From Spirochaetaceae bacterium (GTDB lineage: Bacteria; Spirochaetota; Spirochaetia; SZUA-6; Bin103): a stretch of DNA of 21,270 bases. The position numbers and the translations under genes were made by a program. The notes below the pieces were generated by a model. The model saw only the letters and a list, made by a program, of their open reading frames with translations. It was not told where the DNA came from and searched no databases. The DNA is taken from NCBI GenBank assembly GCA_026710565.1, contig JAPOQV010000387.1:1-21270 (forward strand), read 5' to 3'. Shown here in pieces: positions 8,916-15,806 of the stretch. The stretch's first letter is position 1; every line of letters starts with the position of its first letter.

Positions 8916-10057
8916 GACGCCTCCGCCCCGGCTGTGCGCCGCCGCCGCCCCGGGCGTGCCAGCGTCTGGATGAAATGGACGATCAGGCCGATGCTGATCA
9001 CGGCGGTGCCCACATACGGCACGATGCGGCCGCGATTCTCGACCACGGCCAGGGTCGAGTAGGCGGCGCCGGTGGCGTCGAACTCATAGGAAGCCTGATA
9101 GAAGGTGAACCCACCGAACCGGAGCGGCTTGTTCATCGAGATGCGCACCGGCCGCCGCGTGCCTGGCGCCTCGACGACCACGTCGCTCTCGAACGAACGC
9201 GGGGTGTCGGTGCCCGGGTGGAACTCGGCCCGGAATTCCTGCAGGCCGATGAGGGCCGGCAACTCGTAGCGTGTGCGGCGCAGGGAGAAGGAGTACCGCT
9301 TGCCGTCAAGGGTCACGCTGGTCGGCGCGGGATCAAGGGCCCACAGCGCGAGCGACGCGCCTTCCGAGCCGGTCCCGACGTCCAGGATGGCTCCCGGCTG
9401 GTTCTCTTCCGGGCGGACGGAGCGCCGCCGCGGGCGCAGCTCAGCGATGCCGCGGGCGTTCAGGAACGGGCTGCTCCGCCCCTCTGCCGGCAAGTAGGCG
9501 TCCGCGCTCGGGTGGTTCTCTTCGACGAGCATGGTCAGGCCGAGCGCCGGCAGGGTCACCTGATCGCCGGGAGCGAGCTGACGCAGGTCGACCGCGCTGA
9601 CATCGCGAGCGTCGGCCCCCTCGCGCCACGCGGCAATCTCCCACTCGTGGTAGTCCTCACTCGTGTTCCGCCACTCTCCCTCCTGCAGCCTGAGGAAGGA
9701 CTCCTGGGCGAAGTAGGAGACGAAGAACATGCCGAAGAACATTACGAACATGCCGAGGTGGGTGATCAGGATGCCCACGCGCGACCACCGGTACACGAAC
9801 CGCACGGCGGTCACCGCCACGAGGTTGACGAACAGAACCCACAGCACGAGTTGCGCGCCGGGCAACGGCACTATGCCGCCGACCAACGTGATCCAGGCTC
9901 CGAAGTAGCGCTGCTGGGCGTCGTACAGACCGTGCGACACCTGATGAAAGGTGCCGAGCAGGGTCAGCAGGAACAGCAGCGCCAGGGAAACCACGGTGAC
10001 GCGCAGGTCTATCGCGATCCTGAGCAGCGGGCTGCGCCTGATCGCCTGAACCAGCAT
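8912..10057 (-). CDS. ccsB: Cytochrome c maturation protein CcsB/ResB
   Basis: The 381-residue protein matches ResB (PF05140). Membrane segments lie near residues 20-40, 65-85 and 95-115 (LVLWVLFVNLVAVTAVRFVY, then GILITHLGMFVMFFGMFFVS). A large extracytoplasmic domain follows, with the signature ISMNKPLRFGGFTFYQASYE, and a last helix (VPYVGTAVISIGLIVHFIQT). It is the partner of CcsA in system II haem attachment. ATG at 10057 has AGGAG eight bases upstream, inside the last codons of the lipoprotein gene, whose stop is 5 nt away. The three genes form one tight operon. Confidence 0.92.
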   Translation of the reverse strand: MLVQAIRRSPLLRIAIDLRVTVVSLALLFLLTLLGTFHQVSHGLYDAQQRYFGAWITLVGGIVPLPGAQLVLWVLFVNLVAVTAVRFVYRWSRVGILITHLGMFVMFFGMFFVSYFAQESFLRLQEGEWRNTSEDYHEWEIAAWREGADARDVSAVDLRQLAPGDQVTLPALGLTMLVEENHPSADAYLPAEGRSSPFLNARGIAELRPRRRSVRPEENQPGAILDVGTGSEGASLALWALDPAPTSVTLDGKRYSFSLRRTRYELPALIGLQEFRAEFHPGTDTPRSFESDVVVEAPGTRRPVRISMNKPLRFGGFTFYQASYEFDATGAAYSTLAVVENRGRIVPYVGTAVISIGLIVHFIQTLARPGRRRRTAGAEAS

Positions 10058-10062
10058 CGGCG

Positions 10063-10692
10063 CTACTCCTGGCTCCCGTACCCGCCGGTGGAGGATCGCG
10101 GGCCGAGGGAGCTCAGGAGCTCGATGAACGCTGCGCGCTGTTCGCCCAACACGCCGGCCGGCGCCTCGGCCTTGACGAACATCGTCTGCCCGCCCGCGGA
10201 CGCGATCGCCGCAAGGAACGCGGTCTGGTCGCGGCCGGACACGAGGGGCGTGAAGTCGAAGAGCGTGAAATCGAGGTTGCCCCGTACAGCGGTCGCATCA
10301 TCGAGGAGCGAGCGTACCCGCTCGGGAGGCAGGTCCAGCCCGAGCTGCGTGAGCCAGCGGCGCACGTTCGCTTCCACGCCGCCGGCGTCACCGGCCAGCA
10401 CGACCAAGGTGCTCTCACCCCCGCCCGGCAGCCCGAAACGGGCAACTCGCAGCCCGTCCCCGGGCAACTCGCTCCAGTCGGCCGGAGTGACCCAGCGCCA
10501 GTTCCCGTCGCTGCCCGCGACCGAGCCGGTCTGGCTACCGGTCGAATCGAACAGCGCGCCGACCGGCGTCGGCGCCACCGTCACCTCCCGATAGCTTCGG
10601 ATCTCGATCTTTCGGTCACAGCCGGCGAGCGACACGAGCGCCGTCAGCGCGATTGGGAGGAAGACGAGCTTCCGTCGAGTGGTCGAACCCAT
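10063..10692 (-). CDS. Lipoprotein of unknown function, first gene of the ccs operon
   Basis: Starting at ATG 10692, the product (209 aa) has a textbook lipoprotein signal: GSTTRRKLVFLPIALTALVS followed by the lipobox LAGC. A globular part with NWRWVTPADWSELPG, ARFGLPGGGESTLVVLAGDA and GGVEANVRRWLTQLGLDLP comes next. This W-x-x-P-x-x-W...GG-x-x-x-NV-RW pattern recurs in extracytoplasmic proteins of unknown function. The frame is open to another ATG at 10857. That start is only about 4 nt downstream of the inferred transcription start of the CueR-type promoter, so a leaderless 264-aa form cannot be excluded. The extra 55 residues look non-conserved and would bury the signal peptide, so I prefer 10692. 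It is tightly joined to resB and may assist cytochrome c maturation or copper handling; this is inference. Confidence 0.7.
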   Translation of the reverse strand: MGSTTRRKLVFLPIALTALVSLAGCDRKIEIRSYREVTVAPTPVGALFDSTGSQTGSVAGSDGNWRWVTPADWSELPGDGLRVARFGLPGGGESTLVVLAGDAGGVEANVRRWLTQLGLDLPPERVRSLLDDATAVRGNLDFTLFDFTPLVSGRDQTAFLAAIASAGGQTMFVKAEAPAGVLGEQRAAFIELLSSLGPRSSTGGYGSQE

Positions 10693-10867
10693 GACCCCCG
10701 CCCCAAGGTAGAACCAGCGACGGGCTCGCGGGATCCCGAACGCCGAGCCGATGAAGGCGATCACGGTGATGAATACCCTTGGATCGTTGTGCCGCAAAGG
10801 CTCCGGGCATCTGGAGGGCGCGAGTGCGAGCCACCTCATGGAATCCTGGATCGCCATGCTTGTGCAA

Positions 10868-10898
10868 AGGATCTACCTTCCAGGAACAGGAAGGTCAA
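10868..10898 (-). promoter_or_regulatory. CueR-type promoter/operator of the lipoprotein-ccsBA operon
   Basis: On the minus strand TTGACC (10898-10893) and a weak -10 GATCCT (10873-10868) are separated by 19 bp, the long spacer of MerR-family promoters. Inside is a perfect dyad: ACCTTCC (10875-10881), 7 bp, GGAAGGT (10889-10895). This is the CueR operator pattern known from E. coli copA. The weak -10 fits an activator-dependent promoter. Confidence 0.75.
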
Positions 10899-10913
10899 GA
10901 GGGCGTTTAATCG

Positions 10914-10945
10914 GGTAGTGGGTCACTTTGAAGTAACCCACTACC
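10914..10945. terminator. Strong hairpin between dsbA pseudogene and ccs promoter
   Basis: GGTAGTGGGT (10914-10923) pairs perfectly with ACCCACTACC (10936-10945). The inner ACTT/AAGT can extend the stem after one mismatch. It lies about 40 nt past the stop of the minus-strand dsbA pseudogene and just before the ccs promoter, so termination or insulation is the obvious job. No U-run follows on the minus strand, so it is not a classical intrinsic terminator. Confidence 0.45.
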
Positions 10946-10985
10946 TGTGATCGACCGCAGGGACTTCGCAGTTAAGGTTGAGGAG

Positions 10986-11859
10986 TCATCGCGTGCCGAG
11001 CCGCTTCAGCTCGTCGTCGATGGTGGCCGCGATCGTCTCGAAGGGCACCGCGCCCGAGAGCGGGCGGCCGTTGACGAACAGGGCGGGCGTGCCCGACACC
11101 CCGGCCGCGGCGGCGGCGCGGATGTCCATCCGCACCGTCTGCTGGTGCCGGCCGGTGTCGAGGCAGGCGTCGAACGCGACACGGTCCAGTCCGATCCGCC
11201 CGGCTTTGTCCTTAAGGTCCGGCACCGACAGGGTGGCCTGCTCGCCGAACATCAGGTCGTGCATCTCCCAGAACTCGCCCTGCTCCCCGGCGCAGATTGA
11301 CGCTTCGGCGGCTTTCTGAGCGTTCGGATGAATGTCCGATAGCGGGCAGTGACGATAGACCAGGCGCAGCCTGACCGCATACTCCCGCTTGGCCCGCTCC
11401 AGGGCCGGCTGCACCCGCGCGCAGAACGGGCACTCGAAGTCCGAGATGTGCCGCGACGTCCTTCAGCCCGTACGGGATGCGGTCACGGTTGCGCTGGTAG
11501 AACCCCTCGATCTCTTCCGTGGAGACCGGCGGCGCCGACTTGCGGGCCGATGCCAGCATCGCCTCCACCGTCGTCCCGGTTCGTTCGGACTCCAATTCGA
11601 GCAGACGATCGTGTACGATCTCGCTTAGAAATGTTCGCAGCACCTCGTCGTGCTGGCGGTCCGCTTCGTATCCGCAGCGCAGGCGTTGGAGCTCGGTGTC
11701 TTCGAGGGCAACCGCCGCCGCCGTCATGAGCTAGGCACGTTGCACCGGCTGGTCGCCGATGATTGCCACCACGCCGTCGTCGGCCCACAGCGTAGAGGCT
11801 CCGGCGAGCAGCAGGGCCAATCCCAGCCAGACTCGGCTCTTCGCCCCGGGACCGGTCAT
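10986..11859 (-). pseudogene. DsbA-family oxidoreductase, copy 2, inactivated
   Basis: The frame starts at ATG 11859, overlapping the copA stop (ATGA). It encodes a signal peptide ending ASTLWA and IIGDQPVQRA, then meets TAG at 11733-11731, where copy 1 has GAG (Glu). A second lesion lies near 11445-11460. Sequence corresponding to the end of the helical domain and the first thioredoxin strand is missing, a net loss of about 170 bases by length comparison with copy 1, and the frame changes. After the gap the CPFC site and the GTPALFVNG cis-proline loop are still present in another frame. With a nonsense codon plus an out-of-frame deletion, no functional enzyme can be made. The conserved remaining sequence suggests the loss is not ancient. 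Confidence 0.9.
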
Positions 11860-14150
11860 CGGACCGACCTCAGGCGGAGCGCATTGGCGATCACCGACAC
11901 CGACGACAGGCTCATCGCCACGGCGGCGATGACCGGCGAGAGCAGAACGCCCAGAAACGGATACAGGACGCCGGCCGCCACCGGCACGCCGAGGGCGTTG
12001 TAGACGAATGCGAAGAACAGGTTCTGGCGGATGTTGCGCATGGTAGCGCGGGCGAGGCGGCGAGCGCGAACGATACCGTCCAGGTCGCCCTTCACCAAGG
12101 TGATCCCGGCGCTCTCGATCGCCACGTCGGAGCCGGTCCCCATGGCGATGCCGACGTCCGCCGCGGCGAGCGCCGCCGCGTCGTTCACCCCGTCCCCGGC
12201 CATCGCGACCTTCAGGTTCCGGTCGCGGAAGGAACCGACCAGCGCGCCCTTCTCCTCCGGGCCGAGCTCCGCGTGCACCTCGTCGATGCCCAGCTCGCGG
12301 GCGATCACCGCGGCCGTGCGCGGATTGTCACCGGTGGCCATGACGATCCCAAGACCGGCGTCGCGCAGCGCGCGGACGGCCGCCGCCGCCGTCTCCTTCA
12401 CCATGTCCGCGACGGCGATGATGCCGGCGGCTGCGCCGTCGACCGCGACGAACAGCACCGACTTTCCGTCCTCCTGAAGGTCCTGTGCGGTGTGCTGCAG
12501 CGAACCGGGATCGACGCCGGCGTCGGCCATCATCGCGGTGTTGCCGAGGGCGACCTCGTGTCCGTCTATGCGGCCCCGGACTCCCTTGCCCGTGACCGCG
12601 AAGAACCGTTCCGGATCTCCGTCGATACGCTCGGCGCCGCGGTCGCGGGCGCCTTCCACGACGGCGTCCGCCAGCGGGTGTTCGGACCCGCGCTCCAGCG
12701 CGGCGGCCAGCGCCAGGACGCGGGAGGACGGGATCTCGCCTGCGGGAATGACGTCGGTCAGCGCCGGCCGGCCGCTGGTCAGGGTGCCGGTCTTGTCGAC
12801 GATCACGAGGTCCACGTCTGCGAACCCTTCCAGGGCCTCCGCATCGCGGATCAGCACCCCGGAACCAGCGCCCCGTCCGGTCGCCACCATGATCGACATC
12901 GGCGTGGCAAGGCCGAGCGCGCACGGGCAGGCGATGATCAGGACGCTCACCGCCGCGCTCACGGCGAAGGACAGCGCAGGGGGAGGTCCGAGGACGATCC
13001 ACGCCACGCAGGCGATGACGGCAACAGCGACGACCGCGGGCACCAGCCACCCCGCGACCCGGTCGGCCAGGGCCTGGACCGGCGCTCGGCTGCGCTGCGC
13101 CTGCGCGACCAGGTCGATGATGCGGGCCAGCAGGGTATCGGCGCCGATCCGCTCCGCGCGCATCACGAACGAGCCGGACCGGTTCAGTGTCCCCCCGGTC
13201 ACCGGATCGCCGGCCACCTTCTCCACGGGGATCGGCTCGCCGGTTATCATGCTCTCGTCCACGGAGCTGTGGCCGGCAAGTACGGTGCCGTCGACCGGGA
13301 CCGTCTCTCCGGGCCGGACGCGCAACCGGTCACCCGCGCCCACCTGCTCGAGCGGCACGTCCTCTTCGCCGTCGTCGTGGACGCGCCGGGCGCCAGGCGG
13401 CGCAAGGTCGACCAGGGCGCGCAGGGCGTCGCCGGTGCGTTCGCGCGCCGACAACTCCAGCACCTGACCGGCAAGGACCAGGACGAGGATGACCGCCGCC
13501 GCCTCGAAATAGGCTGGAGGCAACCCGTGCGCGTCGCGCAACTCCGCCGGGAACAGGCCGGGTGCGAGGACCGACGCCAGGCTGAACAGGTAGGCTGCTG
13601 CCGTTCCCAGGGAGATGAGCGTCCACATGTTCGGGCTGCGGTTCCCGATCGAGGCCCAGCCGCGTTCGAACACGGGTCTGGCCAGCCACACGACGATCGG
13701 GGTCGCCAGCGCGAGTTGCAGCCACACGTGGAGGCGGGCGCCGAGCCACTCGGCCACGGGCACCCCCAGGTGCACGCTCATCTCCAGCAGGAAGACCGCG
13801 AGCGCCAGCGGCGCGCCGATGCGGAGCCGGCGGCGGAAGTCGATCAGCTCCGGGTTCGGTCCCTCAGTGGCAACGGGCGTCATCGGCTCCAGCGCCATGC
13901 CGCAGAGCGGGCAGGCGCCGGCCTCCTCCTCGACCACCTCGGGATGCATCGGGCAGGTGTAGCGGTTGCCCTGCGCCGCCGCGGCCGGCTCCGGCGCGGG
14001 CCGCTCGTCCAGCCACTGCTCCGGAGCTTCGGCGAACCGGTGCATGCAGTGCGGGCAGCAGAAGTGGTAGCGGCGGCCTTCGTGCTCCAGGGAGGGGCCG
14101 CCGGCCTCCGGATCGACTGTCATGCCGCAGACCGGATCGGTGGTCGTCAT
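11856..14150 (-). CDS. copA: Copper-exporting P1B-type ATPase (copy 2, intact)
   Basis: The 764-residue protein starts with a YHS/TRASH-like cysteine domain ([10 protein letters not shown]...[12 protein letters not shown], about 5-45). A heavy-metal-binding domain follows ([20 protein letters not shown], about 63-85), replacing the usual ferredoxin-like HMA domain. After four membrane helices come the actuator loop [11 protein letters not shown] (about 300), the CPC metal helix [12 protein letters not shown] (about 407) and the phosphorylation site DKTGTLT (about 450). [16 protein letters not shown] and [10 protein letters not shown] (about 650) follow, with final helices ending [17 protein letters not shown]. 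All catalytic motifs are present. It pumps Cu(I) (possibly Ag(I)) out of the cytoplasm. It lies directly behind a CueR-type promoter and its stop overlaps the dsbA pseudogene start. The ATG at 14150 is about 3 nt from the predicted transcription start, so initiation may be leaderless. Confidence 0.93.
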   Translation of the reverse strand: MTTTDPVCGMTVDPEAGGPSLEHEGRRYHFCCPHCMHRFAEAPEQWLDERPAPEPAAAAQGNRYTCPMHPEVVEEEAGACPLCGMALEPMTPVATEGPNPELIDFRRRLRIGAPLALAVFLLEMSVHLGVPVAEWLGARLHVWLQLALATPIVVWLARPVFERGWASIGNRSPNMWTLISLGTAAAYLFSLASVLAPGLFPAELRDAHGLPPAYFEAAAVILVLVLAGQVLELSARERTGDALRALVDLAPPGARRVHDDGEEDVPLEQVGAGDRLRVRPGETVPVDGTVLAGHSSVDESMITGEPIPVEKVAGDPVTGGTLNRSGSFVMRAERIGADTLLARIIDLVAQAQRSRAPVQALADRVAGWLVPAVVAVAVIACVAWIVLGPPPALSFAVSAAVSVLIIACPCALGLATPMSIMVATGRGAGSGVLIRDAEALEGFADVDLVIVDKTGTLTSGRPALTDVIPAGEIPSSRVLALAAALERGSEHPLADAVVEGARDRGAERIDGDPERFFAVTGKGVRGRIDGHEVALGNTAMMADAGVDPGSLQHTAQDLQEDGKSVLFVAVDGAAAGIIAVADMVKETAAAAVRALRDAGLGIVMATGDNPRTAAVIARELGIDEVHAELGPEEKGALVGSFRDRNLKVAMAGDGVNDAAALAAADVGIAMGTGSDVAIESAGITLVKGDLDGIVRARRLARATMRNIRQNLFFAFVYNALGVPVAAGVLYPFLGVLLSPVIAAVAMSLSSVSVIANALRLRSVR

Positions 14151-14159
14151 GGGACCCTC

Positions 14160-14190
14160 AGAATAAAGCTTCCAGTCACGGGAAGGTCAA
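14160..14190 (-). promoter_or_regulatory. CueR-type promoter/operator of copA
   Basis: Minus strand: TTGACC (14190-14185), a 19-bp spacer, then TATTCT (14165-14160). The dyad is AGCTTCC (14167-14173), 7 bp, GGAAGGT (14181-14187), with one mismatch between arms. The -10 ends only 10 bases before the copA ATG. Confidence 0.8.
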
Positions 14191-14262
14191 GGCAGTGACA
14201 ATGGTCTACACCACATAGGTCCGGCTGAGTTCCATGTCAGGGCATGCTCCGAGCGGTAGTGG

Positions 14263-14395
14263 CTACGAGGAGTCGCCGTAGTAGGTCAGGGCCTGCTCGA
14301 AGGCGGCGATGCCGATCTGCGAACCGATGATGCGGCCCGGAAGGTCGTCCACCTACGGATGGATGCCGCCGTAGAGGCGGGAGATGCGGGCCTCG
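14263..14395 (-). pseudogene. C-terminal remnant of a vanadium haloperoxidase/PAP2-like protein
   Basis: Minus-strand codons read ARISRLYGGIHP, stop (TAG at 14355-14353), then VDDLPGRIIGSQIGIAAFEQ and ALTYYGDSS before the final stop at 14263. SRxYGGIHxxxDDxPGRxxGxxIGxxAF is the C-terminal active-site region of vanadium-dependent haloperoxidase/PAP2-type proteins, where the histidine binds the phosphate or vanadate. The in-frame stop falls directly after GIHP and nothing recognisable precedes it, so only a scrap remains. It fills part of the copA-cueR spacer. Confidence 0.5.
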
Positions 14396-14668
14396 CCCCG
14401 TCCCGGTCGCTGTTGTCAGGGTCGTAGCCGAGCTCCTTCATCCCAGCGGCGCGCCACGGAGTGCTCGGGGTCGGTCACCGCGATGCCGGCCACAAGCGCG
14501 AACGCGATACAAGAAGGCCGGTCGAACGCGAGAGGCCGGTGGCCCCGCCTTCCACCAACAACGATCGGCCACAGCCGCCTCCATACGAGCCACGACGCCC
14601 CTGCCTACTTGGCCAACGGCCCGCGGGCGAACCCACAGTCGCTGAAACTTGCAGCGTGCCGCGGGACG
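14396..14668. other. Spacer upstream of cueR without recognisable gene
   Basis: I see no convincing protein or RNA here. Short minus-strand runs such as AGIAVTDPEHSVARRWDE may be further eroded parts of the neighbouring haloperoxidase-like remnant, but stops interrupt them. Confidence 0.4.
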
Positions 14669-14699
14669 TTGACCTTCCAGTTACTGTAACGTGTATAAC
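14669..14699 (+). promoter_or_regulatory. CueR-type promoter/operator of cueR copy 1
   Basis: TTGACC (14669-14674), a 19-bp spacer, then TATAAC (14694-14699). The dyad is ACCTTCC (14672-14678), 7 bp, GTAACGT (14686-14692), with 5 of 7 right-arm bases as in the perfect site. This is the strongest -10 and the weakest dyad of the four, suggesting a higher basal level and autoregulation. Confidence 0.7.
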
Positions 14700-14718
14700 G
14701 ACTACGGAGGCTGTGGCC

Positions 14719-15120
14719 ATGAACATCGGCGAGGTTGCGGAGGCATGCGGGCTGTCTGCCAAGACGATACGCTATTATGAGGAGATCGGACTGGTCAGTC
14801 CGGATCGCAGGGCAAACGGCTACCGGCACTTTCCGGATGCAGAGGGACACAAGCTCAAATTCGTGTCACGAGCACGATCGCTCGGCTTTGCGATTGAGAG
14901 TTGCCGCGCCTTGCTCGCCCTTTACGAGGATCCTGCTCGCGCCAGCGCGGACGTTCGCGCCATCGCCCAGCGCCATGTCGACCGTATCGATCGGAAGATC
15001 TCGGAGCTGCAGGGCATGCGCGACACGCTCAGTTACTTGGTGGAGCGCTGCCAGGGGGACGACCGTCCGGACTGTCCGATCCTGGAAGACTTGGCGAGTG
15101 CGCCAGGAACAGGACGATGA
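14719..15120 (+). CDS. cueR: CueR-like MerR-family copper sensor (copy 1)
   Basis: The 133-residue regulator has the MerR winged helix (MNIGEVAEACGLSAKTIRYY, then EEIGLVSPDRRANGYRHF). A dimerisation helix and a metal loop follow. The loop has Cys111 and Cys119 (C-QGDDRPD-C-PIL), seven residues apart as in E. coli CueR Cys112/Cys120. Ser76 in DPARASADVR matches CueR Ser77, the position linked to recognition of +1 metals. It should bend the 19-bp-spacer promoters when Cu(I), Ag(I) or Au(I) binds. ATG at 14719 has GGAGG at 14706-14710, 8 nt upstream. Its TGA overlaps the cytochrome ATG (ATGA). Its own promoter carries the operator, so autoregulation is likely. It is about 80% identical to the copy at 17929. 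Confidence 0.9.
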   Translation: MNIGEVAEACGLSAKTIRYYEEIGLVSPDRRANGYRHFPDAEGHKLKFVSRARSLGFAIESCRALLALYEDPARASADVRAIAQRHVDRIDRKISELQGMRDTLSYLVERCQGDDRPDCPILEDLASAPGTGR

Positions 15121-15806
15121 CCCAGCGGCGAAGCTCCGACAACGAAAAGCGCCGATCGAAGCACTCCGATAAGGAAGATGCAGCGAAGCAGCGCAAAGGC
15201 TCCCCCGGCAACAAGCGCCGATCGAGGACGCGCAGGAAGGAGCAAGGGACAGACAAGCGGCCGCTCATGCTTGCCGTGGGATTGGGGGTGCTCGTCGTCG
15301 CCGCTGGCGGTGCCCTCGTGATTCTCTGGCCCGAGCAGGACCCGTCGCCGACCGCGGCAGGAGCTCTCTTCCGCCCCGACGACCGGCAGGTGGTTGAACA
15401 AGGGCAGTACATCTATCGCGTCGCATGCGCGCAGTGCCACGGCGTCAACCTGGAAGGACAGCCGAACTGGCAGCAGCGGGGCGCCGACGGTCTGATGCCT
15501 GCTCCGCCTCACGACGCGAATGGGCATACGTGGCACCACCCCGATTATGCGCTGTTCGAGATGACAAAGTACGGCATGCAGCGGTTCGCGGGCCGTGACT
15601 ACCGTTCCGCGATGCCGGCCTATCAGCGGATTCTCACGGACGAGGAGATCATCGCCGTGATGTCCTACATCAAGAGCCGGTGGCCGGCGTCGATTCGCAC
15701 GCAGCACGACCAGATCAACGCAAGGAACGCGGCGCAGTCCAGCCTGCATCGATGGGACGCACTGACCGCGCTGGCGGCCCGGAGCCGACTAACCAGACTC
15801 ACCTAA
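15117..15806 (+). CDS. Membrane-anchored c-type cytochrome (copy 1)
   Basis: The 229-residue protein has a very basic N-terminus of about 48 residues rich in Lys/Arg. One membrane segment follows (PLMLAVGLGVLVVAAGGALVI, about 49-71), then one class I cytochrome c domain. The haem site CAQCH is at about 104-108, followed by GVNLEGQPNWQQRGADGLMP and APPHDANGHTWHHPD. Methionine candidates for the sixth ligand occur in MTKYGMQRF and in SAMPAYQ. The NLEGQPNW...PPHD.GHTWHHPD pattern recurs in small cytochromes near copper-resistance genes. The haem domain should face the periplasm. It is translationally coupled to cueR (ATGA). The basic tail is about 32 residues longer than in copy 2. It ends in a 4-base overlap with the convergent GH36 gene. 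Confidence 0.88.
   Translation: MTQRRSSDNEKRRSKHSDKEDAAKQRKGSPGNKRRSRTRRKEQGTDKRPLMLAVGLGVLVVAAGGALVILWPEQDPSPTAAGALFRPDDRQVVEQGQYIYRVACAQCHGVNLEGQPNWQQRGADGLMPAPPHDANGHTWHHPDYALFEMTKYGMQRFAGRDYRSAMPAYQRILTDEEIIAVMSYIKSRWPASIRTQHDQINARNAAQSSLHRWDALTALAARSRLTRLT

Noticed and set aside
10693..10857. N-terminal extension of the lipoprotein to ATG 10857
   Set aside because: It would place 55 unremarkable residues before a perfect lipoprotein signal peptide. It is kept only as an alternative because of its closeness to the promoter.
12273..14198. Long plus-strand open frame (641 codons) opposite copA
   Set aside because: It is the antisense of a conserved P-type ATPase, with low-complexity Arg/Gly/His-rich composition and no family motifs. 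Similar antisense frames at 7053-8729, 8585-10594 and 16115-17377 were dropped for the same reason.
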